Of a stretch of 64,000 nt of DNA, positions 13,401 through 23,964 are shown piece by piece. Numbering within the stretch: position 1 is the stretch's first letter; each line of letters begins with the position of its first letter. The notes below the pieces were generated by a model, which had not been told where the DNA came from, ran no database searches, and saw nothing but the letters and a program-made list of their open reading frames with translations. A program made the translations under genes and the position numbers. The stretch comes from Diplosphaera chodatii. Its lineage: Eukaryota; Chlorophyta; Trebouxiophyceae; Prasiolales; Stichococcaceae. The DNA is taken from contig JAALGY010000015.1 of NCBI GenBank assembly GCA_032358165.1, positions 620,001 to 684,000 of the forward strand. The letters are read 5' to 3'.

Positions 13401-15109
13401 ATGCCCGCAATGAGGTGCGCTGGTGTGACATCAAAGGAAGGATTCCATATCTGCAATGCACACAGCAAATCCTGAAGCAGGAAATGAGTGGGCGGTGACA
13501 GCGTCTTGCTATGCAAGCTGACTGTGCCATCGTGACACACAGCATCATCATAACCATGCAGTGTGACGCCACAAAGCATCCGCATCCGCACACCCCGATG
13601 CCCTCTGCTGCCACACGCTGCCCACGAAAGTGCGTCAGCTCCTCACTGTCGCGCTGCTCGATCTGGATGTCAGCGCCATCAGCCGTGTCGACATCGACCG
13701 TCGTCAGCGGCGCCGCAATGAAGAAAGGTATCCTGCAGGGGATGCTCAGGCGTACGTCTGAATAGCCAAGCCTGCCAATGTCGAGGCATTATATGCTGCA
13801 GCTTGCTGTCCTCACAGAACAGCTGCAGCTTGCAGGGTCACAGCTTTGGGCTGCAACCTCACCTGTGCTGGGCAGCATTGACAGCGAGGCTGTATGTGCC
13901 GATCTTGTTGGCGGTGTCGCCGTTGGCGGCGATGCGGTCGGCGCCCACCACAATGGCATCCACCCGCCCGGCTGCCATCAGCGCCGCAGCAGCAGAGTCA
14001 GCAATCAGCGTCGCGGGCAGCCCCTCTTGCACCAGCTCGTACGCTGTCAGGCGAGACCCTGCATCCACCAGCCCGCTCAGCTGGCAGGTCAACTGCTTGC
14101 GTGTTGCATAGCAGAGGCAACAAACATCGGGGGGGGTTCGAGTGTGCCAAGGAGGGTGTCACAGTGCTGTGCTGTCCTGTGAACTTATCAAAGCAGCAGG
14201 CGGAGTGCACCTTGGTTGTACGGCCGCGTCTCAGTGCAGTACGCATGCTGCAGCTGGCCCTGCGCTGCAAGCGACCGCACCACACCTAGCGCCGTGCCAA
14301 AGGCGGCAGTTGCCAGTGCGCCTGTGTTGCAGTGCGTCAGCACACGCAACTGACCGCCCTTGCCATGGCCGGTGGCTTTGGCTGCTGCAAGCAGTGCTCC
14401 TGCCCCATGCTGGCCAATCGCCTGCCCCACATCAGCATGTACAGCTCAGCATCATCTGCATGCGGTGCTTGATATGTGTGTTGCTGGAGGGGGTTGACGT
14501 TGTTTCAGGCAGCTGACCTTGCACGTGGCGATGTCTGCCGTGAAATATGCTTCTGCTGCCTCAATCACAGCGTCGGCGACGTCCGGTGGCGATGCACCAT
14601 CTGCTGCGGCAGCACCCCTTGCAATACGTGAGAGCGCATGGCATGCGTCCTGCAGGTTGACCGCCGTTGGACGGCTGCAACACCAGACACAACACACTGG
14701 CTTGATGCGCATGCTGTTCGAAGGCGGTCACTGCAAAAGCATGCGGATGGATGTGACCCAGCACATGCCACATTGTGGCCGTCAGCACAGCATGCTACAG
14801 GCAGACAGGACGTGGGTCCTGTGAGCACCTGGTCACTAGGTGGTCGAGCTCGCGCTGAATGGCATCCGCAGCGTCCGCTGCGCTGTCAAACTGTGCACCG
14901 CTGCCATGCTGCGCCAGCCACACCGCAGTGGCAAGCGCTGCCGTGCAGCCTATGGCGGGCGCGCCACGCACCACCATGGACTTAATGGCATCGTAGGCTG
15001 CCTGTGGCGACGGCACTAGGATGTACGTCGTCTCAAATGGCAGCAGCCTCTGGTCAAGCAGCTCCAGCTTGCCGCGCTCATATTTAATTGCCAACAAGCT
15101 GCCCGCCAT
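10436..15109 (-). CDS. Fused methylthioribose-1-phosphate isomerase - methylthioribose kinase
   Basis: Two consecutive methionine-salvage enzymes read as one 833-residue frame over 16 exons. Residues 1-368 are MtnA (exons 15109-14829, 14674-14518, 14421-14211, 14058-13863, 13732-13594, 13450-13331). Its catalytic Cys is in [10 protein letters not shown] (about C177) and its Asp in GADR (about D257). Exon 7 (13217-12990) holds a Gln/Gly/Asp-rich linker and the kinase start. MtnK follows in exons 12788-12666, 12544-12419, 12276-12149, 12019-11842, 11668-11572, 11451-11346, 11183-11045, 10871-10741 and 10577-10436. It shows EVGDGN, the catalytic HGDLHTGS loop (about D643), the DAE metal motif (about 660-662) and the plant-type C-terminus. 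The kinase product MTR-1-P is the isomerase substrate, so fusion could channel it. Intron 15 is GC-AG. The alternative is two closely spaced cistrons, with a kinase ATG at 13226. Confidence 0.85.
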
Positions 15110-15634
15110 GGCAAGCACCAGACAGTCCCGACCACTTCAACCACTCCAAGATTCACCGGTCCACAATCTATGACAAAATTGTGCTGCTACAACAGTCAGA
15201 ACGCCTGCTCATCCGCGTGACATGCGGATCATGTGTATGCAGATTCGATCAGAACGTTACAGGTGGCACATGCCGCGCGCGGGCATCAAGGAGAGTGACA
15301 ATGACAATGCTCTGCACTTCTGCGATGCTCTGACTCACGACGTCCCAAGCATGCGATTGAAGAATATTGAGGTGCAGCCCGGCACGTGCACCGCCCACAG
15401 CTGCATTCTCTGGCGGCTGCTGTCGACTGCCACCCTCGGCCAGCCATGCATGTCAAGCAAGGCGCTTCTGGCGGACGTACACTTCGCAGGATGCACTGTG
15501 GGGTCTGATACGCTGGTTGCACAGCGTACCTGCGATGCACTACTTCCGCTATCTGGAGCACTGTCGTCAGTAGACGGTGGCCTCCAACCGTCAGCTAGTA
15601 GCTGCACGCACAGCAAACCCACTCAGCAGGAAAG
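15110..15634. other. Divergent intergenic region
   Basis: This 525-base gap separates the start codons of the MtnA-MtnK gene and the small coiled-coil gene. It presumably carries both promoters. I see no convincing coding exon or repeat in it. Confidence 0.5.
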
Positions 15635-16747
15635 ATGGACAGTCAGCAGGAGCAGCTGGACGCGGACCCACAGCGCCAGGCTTGGAGAGAGGCACGACGC
15701 CACATCAGCCGTGCGCCATTCTACCGAATGTCACATACACTGTTCTCAGGACAGCGGCAGCCCTTCAGCATGCCACATGAGGCCCTGTGCACTGCATGAG
15801 ATGCTAGAATGGTGTTGCCCATAGCGACTGCTGAGGTCGAGCTCGGTGTGCTGCTGAGCGTGGCTGGATGCACTGCATGCGCAGGGTACGAGGAGAAGCA
15901 GCGGGAGTTAGAGTTCGACCTGCGGCGTGAGGAAGATCGCTTGAAGGCGATGCAAGACGAGCAGGCCCGACTCAAGTCGGGTAGGGTCAGTTAGCATGCA
16001 CCAAGTCAACACACGGAGCAGCCAACACTGCTGTGCAACATGACGCATGTGGTACCGTCAATGGCGACGCCCCCTATCGGATTGTGCGCTGCATCTGTGC
16101 ACCAGGCAGTCATGCTAGGGAGAAGCAGCACCCGCCCTTCTTATGTCCTACGCCATGGGTCCTACGCTCCATTGAATGCGTGGTGCTGACTGGGCGCAGG
16201 CTTAGAGCAGATGGAGCGCAAGAAGCAGATGCACGAGAGGACATGCGGCGCACTCAACGCAGTGTTGGTGGCAAGTGCTGCTGTGGTGCTCTTTATGCAG
16301 TGCTTGAGATATGCACCCTGCACTTTGAGGCACCCACCATTTGTAGATGAAAACGACGCGCGAACATGCAACAGGAACTGCACAAGGAGTCCAGACACCT
16401 GTCAGAGGATGCGTCTCGTTCAGCGCAGCAGCTGGCGCTGGTGCAGGGCGAGCTTGCCAAGTTGTCGGCGCAGCTGCACGAGGAAAGGTGGTGAAATGAC
16501 TCTGCATGCTGTTCATGAGTTGTGGGCCCAGAGTGCAGTGCGTAGGTGTGAACTGCCTGTGAAGTAAGCCTGCGAACTCGAATGTGATGCAAGTGCTTGT
16601 TGTTGCAAGTGAAAGTAAACGGAGCCCAAATCCCTTGCTTGAAGTCTCCTGGTGGCTGTTCACAGGGAGCGGATGAACCACCATCTGTCGGAGCAGCAAC
16701 AAGTGACCCAGCAGTACCGCGACTTCGACAAGTTGCAGCACAGCTAG
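15635..16747 (+). CDS. Small coiled-coil protein of unknown function
   Basis: Four consecutive exons are clear and in frame: 15885-15980, 16200-16261, 16375-16487 and 16666-16747, ending in TAG. They encode strongly charged helix (for example YEEKQRELEFDLRREED, then EQMERKKQMHER, then ELHKESRHLSEDASRS), a continuous coiled coil of about 115 residues. The first exon probably starts at ATG 15635 (MDSQQEQLDADPQRQ). Its donor is uncertain, because a phase-1 donor is needed; the best GT candidate, near 15717, would cut off a hydrophobic-looking segment. The total is about 150-170 residues. I recognise no family, and the only supportable statement is that it is an oligomerising or scaffold-like small protein. 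Confidence 0.55.
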
Positions 16748-17805
16748 AGGAGGCGATAGCGAGCAGCAGTGCATTCGATGAGCCTCTGACGGGCATAGTC
16801 ACTCCGCCTGTGTGGCTCTGTGCATCAGGACGCTGTCAATGAATGGATGCCGACTGCGAGAGGTCTAGTCTGCATGCTTCGAAATCTGGATGACTGCACG
16901 GTCTTGAATGGTTTGTTTGCATAAACAAAGTCACGAACCTCAATGTCTTGGCTAGCTGAGGCAATGGCACGTCTTGGTTCGAAACGATGTGAAAGGGCTA
17001 TCTCTGCGACGACCAAGTCTCCAGAATCGTTGAAGTGACAAAACACACTAGAATCTGATCATCTGTTCAACATCATGATCAGATGCAACGTGGAAATTGC
17101 TGAATGCTGTGACAAGCCGCATGCACGGCCATACCACAAGGGGCATGCGGTTGGCTTGCAGATAGACTGGTTGGCTGATGACGACAACTTGCTGGCAGAC
17201 TCCCCGAAACAAGTTGGCTGCGACCAACCCAATGTCGGACAACGATATGCTCTGCGTCATGCAGTGTGCATCTAGGAGGAAGGGATCAGGATGGTCTGGC
17301 TGCAGTCGGCGTTCCGGCACCTGCATGCAGTGTGACAATACAGTTCGACAGCCCAGCTCTATCTGCATCAAGCAGGGGCGTGGACCACCCAGTGCAGACC
17401 AGAGCACAATCTGCAACAGAACACTCGGCGGTTGACATGGCGTGTCATTCGCAATCATGAACACAATGAAAACATATATAAGATGCAGTGTCACAGGGCA
17501 GTCCAAAGGTTGACAGGCAGAAGCGCACGAGGTGCCTGTGCAGATGGTGTTGCAGTTGACCAGGGCCAGGTTGTTATCGTAGCACTGCCAGATCTGTATA
17601 TGCAAAGGATGTTTGGAACACGTGGCTAGTCATTGCGATGGCAAGGATAGGTTGAGAGCAGTCTGAATGAGTGTCATGCGTGTATATGCAAGGAGAAGAC
17701 CCTGGTCTGCAGGGCGCCTATGATAGGCAGCAGTGGACATGCTGAACAGTTCATACAACTGCCCAATGCTGTCAACTTGGCCGGTCATCAGCATCCCAAC
17801 GAGAC
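16748..17805. other. Convergent intergenic region, no gene recognised
   Basis: This 1.06 kb stretch lies between two 3' ends. It is lower in GC than the flanking exons. The open frames in it have poor codon use and no splice-compatible partners. A TATATAAG word at about 17475 was not linked to a credible gene. Confidence 0.5.
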
Positions 17806-19949
17806 CTACATGCAGGCAGGCACAACTCGCACCTCAGTCAGGTACCCAGACACGCAGTGGATCAGCGCGTCCTTGCCGAAGTAGGATGTGATAGCGCTGT
17901 CTGAGCAGGCAGAGTGTACAGAATCAGTATACGAGTATGCACAGGGTCCCACTGTCAGCGGCTGTATACACCGGGTTGCATTACTTGCGCGCAGGCCCAG
18001 CTGCGTAACATGCGCTTGCATACAGGGACGGCATGATTTGGACGAACTGTGGACTTACTGATCTTAGCTCCTGCACACACAATGGCGCTTCATCAGTAAT
18101 CTGTGCGGCACCACCTCAGCACACTTCAATACCCTGCAGACAGGCACCGATTGGCATGTGACTGCTGGTATTATGCACGACTGCGCTGGGGCGCATCGGG
18201 CCGTTCCTCAAGGAGGCCTGCAGCAGATATTTGAACTGGCTACTGTCACCGCAGCAGCGCACCAGTGTACTTCACGGAGTTGGACGGGTTGATGCCTGCG
18301 GCCTTCAGCGCCGTGAGCAGGTTGTGGTTGGCGTCGATTGACAGGACGCTGCTGAAGTAGTCATACTGCATTCGACAACCACATATCAAGACCCACGAGG
18401 CATGATACCATACTTGTAAACACGACGGTGATCAACCAATGTCCTCAGTGCTGGAAACCGAGGGCAAGACTGACTTCGTCAACCGCACAACATGCAACAC
18501 ACCTCGTCAGCAAACACGCCAGTGGACACCGCGCAGGTGCCGTGCTTGTTGTATTCGTGCGACCAGAAGGTGCCTGCAAAGCGCCAGACAGAGGTCAGAG
18601 GTGACAAGCATGCCGTGCTGCACTATACTGTGTGGCCAGGACGGCATGCGGCGAGATTGCCGTGTGCAACCTGCATTGATGCTGCACTCACTGTCGGGGC
18701 CCGAGAAGGACGGCCACTGGGTGCGCAGGCGCGTGGCCAGGTTGCTGATGGGGGCGGAGGAATACTGCGCGCCGCCGCAGTTGGAGGGGTATGAGCCCGT
18801 AGCATAGTCTGCGCAGCACAATTTGTCCATCATCAAAAGACATCCAGTATCATGGACAGCACAGCAAGGAGAGCTGGCAACAAAGGGAGTACACTCAGGA
18901 TGCCGTATGGCCAATAGGGCAATAGGACAGCTGGGGCGGGGGGCGCACTCGGCCAGAGACCGTGGATGGTGAAGCGCCTGGACATGATGAGAGGACAGCG
19001 TGGTGAGCTGTTTCGGCGAGTTAATGGACTCGTGGATGACAGTGCAGCAGCACCAGCTGGCCCTGCGTGTCGACAGTAGTGCTCCTGTCTGTTGCCGTGC
19101 CCATGCATCCTGGGCAGAGTCAGGAAGACTCACGTGGTGGGTGGGGCCAGAGAGCAGCTGGTCGTCCTACAGTAGCCCGCGCCCCACTGACGCACTGCGA
19201 ATAGCAAGGCAAACGTTTTATAGGGGCGCAGACATGGTGGGCTGTGCTGCCCGACCGTCTGCTCGTACACACACCAGTAGTAGTATTGGGCACACGGGCA
19301 CACTCAATCGCAACAAAGCGCTCATGATGAGAGAGCTTCAGATGCGGTCCTATGCGACATGAGCTTCAAGTCCGCACAACCGGTGATCCGTCGTGGGGAA
19401 CGAGGCAACACGAAACCGAGACCAAGCTCGGCTGCACCTGACTCGTGACGGATCAGCCGGATTTTTGAAACAATACGGCCGACTGAGGCACACTGATCCA
19501 AAGAACGCCGGAACTGCCAATTAGTAGCAAACATGATTTGGAATACGACGTCGATTCACCGCAAATGGCTGCGTAAGGGTGGCGGCTGCGGCCATCATGT
19601 GATTAGGCACGATGTGTGCGCTCTACAGGTGCAGCCGCAGCACGCGCGCCGCGGCGTCAGCCCAATGCTTTGGAATGTGAATCGCAGGGGAGAGGACTTG
19701 TGTGCTTCGAGCTGCCGCGCCTTCAGGCTCAAAAGGAAGCAGGCAGTGTTGGCACGCTCCGCTGATCAATGTGTCTTGCAGAGTCAGCACCGAAACAGCC
19801 GCATCGGGCTAAGACGGCTTCGCACAGAGCCCCAGACGCAGTCCGAGTCCACAACACACACCAAGGTAATTGAAGTTGGCGGCCTGTACGGCGTGAGCGA
19901 GCACTGCGAACACCGCCAGCAGCAGCGTTGCGACCCTGAAGCCGGCCAT
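17806..19949 (-). CDS. Secreted ribonuclease T2 family endoribonuclease
   Basis: This is an endoribonuclease that cleaves single-stranded RNA through a 2',3'-cyclic intermediate; the family acts in vacuoles or outside the cell. Seven exons (19949-19862, 19194-19134, 18977-18949, 18808-18692, 18573-18503, 18365-18263, 17900-17806) give 187 residues. An N-terminal hydrophobic signal peptide (LLLAVFAVLAHAVQA) is in exon 1. CAS I is FTIHGLWPNY (His about 55). CAS II is FWSHEYNKHGTC (His about 104, Glu 105, Lys 108, His 109). Cys residues occur at the expected disulfide sites (GYC, SYPSNCGG, HGTC, ALIHC). The protein is slightly short, ending soon after the conserved TEVRV strand at TAG 17806. Exon 3 is only 29 bases but carries the first catalytic motif. 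Confidence 0.93.
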
Positions 19950-20329
19950 CGTCACGAAGTGTCACGTTGCACTTCGAGAACGGCTGGCGGTCTGGGCGGC
20001 TGGGTCACAAGGCTGTGAAACGAGTTGTGACCATCACAGACGGAGACGGCGGCCTGGACAGATCGGCAAAGATGCCCGAATGTTCAATCACCACCTTCCG
20101 TACTGGCTGCCGATTCCTGATCACAGCGAATGCCAGCCGGACAACTGTACCGCAGGATACCGGTTGCCAAAACATCTGCCAGTACTTATCTTGTGCATTC
20201 ACAGGCGAACATGAGGAGCTCACCCGTGAACAGCAGGGCCTGCTGCGCGGCAGCCAATGGCCCACTCCCCCAACGTCCGCCGCGATAGCCGGTCGTAGCC
20301 ACATCCCAGCGAGCGCAGCGCTTTCGCAG
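19950..20329. other. Intergenic region upstream of RNase T2
   Basis: These 380 bases lie between the RNase T2 start and the formiminotransferase stop, both on the minus strand. They should hold the RNase T2 promoter and the upstream gene's 3' UTR. No element was recognised. Confidence 0.5.
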
Positions 20330-21945
20330 TCATTGACGCTCCTGCTGCCGCAGCTGGTCTCGCGTGGCGCCCAGGATGTAGGGTGCTCGGCCCATCGCCA
20401 GGCCAGCAGCAGCCGCCAGTCGCCCCACCTCAGCGATCACAGCGTCAGGCGTCGAGGTGGCATCGTCCAGCAGGTTGCATGCCACCTCCGTCCCTGTTGC
20501 ATCCAGAGCGCATGCAGGTGCCTCAGCGTCTCGCGTCGAGGTGCACATTGTTTGCACACCACAGACAACATAGGCTGGCACTCGTGGAGTGGAGACCCCA
20601 GCCGGCAGGGCAGCCAGCGCCAGTATGGCAGTGGCATGTGCGCCGCACCTTCCGTGTGGGGCAGCGCCATGGCCTCCACAGCAGGCAGCCCGCCGCCGCG
20701 TGCACTGACGCTGCGAGCGATGCGCCGTGCCGCCCGCAGGTCGGTTGTGGCAAGCGGCACGTTGAGGTTGGTGACCCAGGGGCTGGCGCCAATGGCGGCC
20801 ACCCCGTGCCGCACGTCGATGCGGCTGGGCCCCATGTCGGGCTTGCACGTGGCAGGGAGCCCCTCCCCCGCTGCCCAACGACCTGAAAGAGTGTGGAACA
20901 GACACGATCAGAGATCCTTGGGCACAGGATGTTCTGCTCTCACTCTTTCCAGTGTTGCAGCGATAATGACTCTATGCCATGACACTTGCCTGCTTGCGCC
21001 CCCTGAAAGTAACCGAGCGAGCGCCTGATGTCAGCAAGGGTGTGCTGATGTGGGTGCGCTGCGCCATACAGGAAGACTGGCAGCGTATCCTGCAGCTCGC
21101 GGCCTGCATGACAACATGGCACACATGTTTTGAACCAGCCACTGTTGAAGCAGAACTAGCAAGTTTGAGTTCATGTAAGTGGTGCTGCTCTACTCGTGCA
21201 GCTGTATCAGCAGAAGGAAGGTGCAGCATGCCGTTTGTTGTCGGGGGGAGAGTACCTATCCTGCATGCGACATTCGCAGCCTCTGACAGGGATGCCTGCG
21301 GGCCCACTGGCTGGCAGCTGATGTGATCCACGATGCCGAGGCGCGGGTGCGTTGCATCGTGCTGCCGAAGATCGAGGTCCCGAAGCGCAGCGCGGGACAG
21401 CGCCACCACAGCACTGGCAAGCTGCGCAACAGTGCTGGGTTCAGTACCAGCATGTGGGTTCGGTACCGGCAATCGTGTCTCGAACTACATGACATTGCCT
21501 CACGCAACGCTAGCATGGTTTGCATCACCTGCTCATGCGAAGAGGACACCAGAAGGAAGTTGCTCCTGTTGTAGGGCACATCCATGAACACATCTGCCAG
21601 TCGAGTGCATGGCACCAACTGTGCCGTCTCCTGTGTATGTGAGGCCTAAACGTGTGAGACCCACTCAGCAAGGCAGGTTGAGGATGGGGCAAGTGAGATC
21701 AGCATCAGCGTCTGCAGCTGGTGATGCATGCCATCACAGCTGCTGCGGCATGCCTTGAGGCGGTCAACCAGGTGCGACCGTCTGCCCTCGGAAATGTATA
21801 CCTTACACGCTGCGCAATTACAGCAGCAGTCAGCTGCCTCATGGTACACATGTGCAGCAAGGCCTTCATGTTGGTAATATGTTTGGTGGATCATGCGCAC
21901 TGGTTGCCAGCATGTGCATGCCTTACCTTGAAGCCGTCCTGCCAT
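20330..21945 (-). CDS. Formiminotransferase-domain protein (plant FTCD-like)
   Basis: This is the plant relative of the N-terminal half of glutamate formiminotransferase-cyclodeaminase, a folate one-carbon enzyme; the exact plant substrate is not settled. Seven exons (21945-21927, 21809-21754, 21630-21529, 21421-21256, 21103-20990, 20882-20649, 20493-20330) encode 284 residues. Recognisable blocks in order are ACKVYISE, VFMDVPYNRSN, HPRLGIVDHI, LPVFLYGAAH, LGYFQGAQAGRWAAGEG, GASPWVTNLNVP, ARGGGLPAVEAMALPH and EVACNLLDD. All match the plant single-domain protein; no cyclodeaminase domain follows. The start codon sits on a 19-base exon. Introns 2 (AAG|GCATGC) and 5 (CAG|GCAAGT) are GC-AG, and residue spacing to the plant protein supports both. 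The promoter is shared divergently with the next gene. Confidence 0.92.
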
Positions 21946-22422
21946 CGCGCCGCTCTACTGTGCAGCTAGAATGCTACGATGTTCAGACAGATGCAAGCAC
22001 GGAGCAGCTGAATTTTGGAGCTTGACATCTAGACCCCACACCCCAGGCCCGCACGGTCATGCCTTGCTGGCACGCTGCCCAGGCTCATCAGATCCAACAT
22101 CGGCTTTGATGCGGGTTACTACATTGCACAGGTATCCCTCGACTGTTGCTTGAGCTTGCATCCAGTGTATCCAGGGCTGGAATTTTGCGACGAGGCACCG
22201 TTATATCAGGTGCAGGCCAAGTGCACCCACGGGCTCGCGCGTCCAACCCGGCCAAGCAAGGTGCCGCCGTGCACAGCAAACCGTTTGACGGTTTTGTGAT
22301 GTCACGCTGCCATAGTGCGGCCATGTGCAAGGCTGCATCTGCCAAGGCGAGTGCTACCAAGAACGTGCGCACATGCACAAATATATACTGTCAACGCCTG
22401 TACGCATTTCCCTGCTTGACAG

Positions 22423-23130
22423 GGTCGGGCAACAGCAAACAGCGGTTGAGCGACTTGCGGTTGCTGGGTGCCATGGAAGATGGCGAGGCGCTCTTGGCCA
22501 GTAAGGTGAGGCGCTCATACCTAGCAGCGCCTTCCCAGCTCGTGAACTGCTGGACATATAACGGTAAGACATGTGCACATACACAGCTATGGCAGAATCA
22601 GACAGATGTTGTGACTGCAAGGACCAGCTTTATGTTTGTTGGTAGGATCCGCCAGCGCCACTGACACTGCCGGAGGCACACGTCACGGCAGCACGGGTGC
22701 AGGCGCGTGCCATCAACAACCTCACACTCGTGCTGGCACTAGGTGGCCTGGTGAGTTGTTGGTGAACCAACTTTACCGCCCAATCAACAGCACGGCTCCG
22801 ATTCATCCTTCCTACATCCTGTCGAATTCTGCGACGGTGTCCTGATGGCCCGGCATCCTGGAGCAAGTTCTCACCCTTACCACTTGGAGCAGGTGGTGCT
22901 CCTGGCCATCTTGTACGAGTCGCACGCGTGGCGGCAGACTGTCTGGCACGTTGTGGACCAGGCTCTGGTCGTCGAGAGCAAGGTGCCCAATGTGGAGGTT
23001 TGCTTTGCATCCATTCCAATCAGGCTTGGTGCCTTGCAACGCAGCCCAACCGACATCGTTTCATGTGCAGGCATGGCGTGATGTCATGAAGGACTTCGTT
23101 GCTCACTTCCCGAGATGGCCCTTGGGCTGA
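22423..23130 (+). CDS. Small single-pass membrane protein, 5' end unresolved
   Basis: Four exons join in frame: 22423-22563 (acceptor in TTGACAG), 22656-22750, 22893-22982 and 23071-23130, ending TGA at 23128-23130. Together they encode about 127 C-terminal residues. A hydrophobic helix (NLTLVLALGGLVVLLAILY) spans the exon 2/3 junction and is followed by an amphipathic tail (AWRDVMKDFVAHFPRWPLG). The first listed exon needs a phase-1 donor upstream. Candidate exons at about 22081-22132 or 22146-22208 were not connected convincingly. I do not recognise the family. The frame was chosen because only it keeps the transmembrane helix intact across two splice junctions. Confidence 0.5.
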
Positions 23131-23964
23131 CATTGTATGATGAACCTGAGGGGAAATTGGGCTGAGCAAAAAGCAGCAGTTGCCGATTCAACCCCTGTAC
23201 ATCACCCTTTCGAGCCAGAGTCCTCTGGCCCTGTAAACAATTGCATTGTAAAGATACATAGCGCTTGGAACGGTCGCTCAAAGCTTTGGCGCCTGCCACT
23301 GTCCGTGCAACAATCTGCCCCATGTGTAGGTTTGCCGCGTGTTCTGCACCGGTTTATGGTTGTTGAGGTGATCTGCATGTTCACACCATCGTCCTATAAT
23401 GCAATGAATGTCGACCTGTTGAAGGATTACAGCGGGGTGCACAACAGGCATATACAAAGGTCCAACGCACAAAGTCGGAGCTGAGCCTGATCAAGAATGA
23501 ACGAGGATTAGCACCGCAATCCTGCCCTCGCGCCTCCACACCGACTCAGCTTCTTAGATCTACTCCCGCATACCACTCATCGCTGGGCAACAAATGCAAT
23601 CCAGCGTCATGCATGCACAAGACAATACAAACGGCCACATGTCCCGTGCACTACTCAACGACTACCCTGTCACTGTCTCATGTTGGTACACAGACGGTGG
23701 CATGTATGCCAGCCGCTGGTGCAGGGAATCTTCCATATAAACGCTGACAGCTGAGGCTTCTGATGCGACATCTAAATGCGACATCTGATAGGGAATCCCG
23801 AAGATACAAGCCTTACAGGCAGATGCCGGGGCGACGCTCGCCATCGGTGGTATAGCAGTGTTGGTGGTTTTAGGGCGTTGCCAGCCGTGCCGCAGCATTG
23901 TAAGGTTGCTACAGGGGCAGCAGCCAGCCTCCCGATAGTTGGTGGTGCCCACGACCTTGCCAGT
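23131..23964. other. Convergent intergenic region, no gene recognised
   Basis: This 834-base gap separates the stop codons of the small membrane protein (+) and the PLAT-like gene (-). Nothing in it showed both coding character and usable splice sites. Confidence 0.5.

Noticed and set aside
14120..14160. Poly-G tract followed by GTTCGAG, considered as a structured RNA or a promoter element
   Set aside because: It lies inside an isomerase intron with no supporting structure.
10436..15109. Pseudogene or frameshift reading of the many stop codons between motif blocks
   Set aside because: Every interruption is bounded by plausible donors and acceptors, and the spliced product keeps all catalytic residues, so these are introns.
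16960..17000. GGTTCGAAAC word resembling a tRNA T-loop
   Set aside because: No cloverleaf, acceptor stem or anticodon arm could be drawn around it.
16748..17805. Possible small genes on both strands, including a 74-codon frame at 17046-16825
   Set aside because: No splice sites or motifs, and codon use is unlike the neighbours.
22088..22378. Minus-strand open frame beginning with a signal-peptide-like segment (MHVRTFLVALALADAA)
   Set aside because: It has no splice partners and no recognisable domain, and it overlaps the presumed 5' part of the plus-strand membrane-protein gene. The hydrophobic start may be chance.
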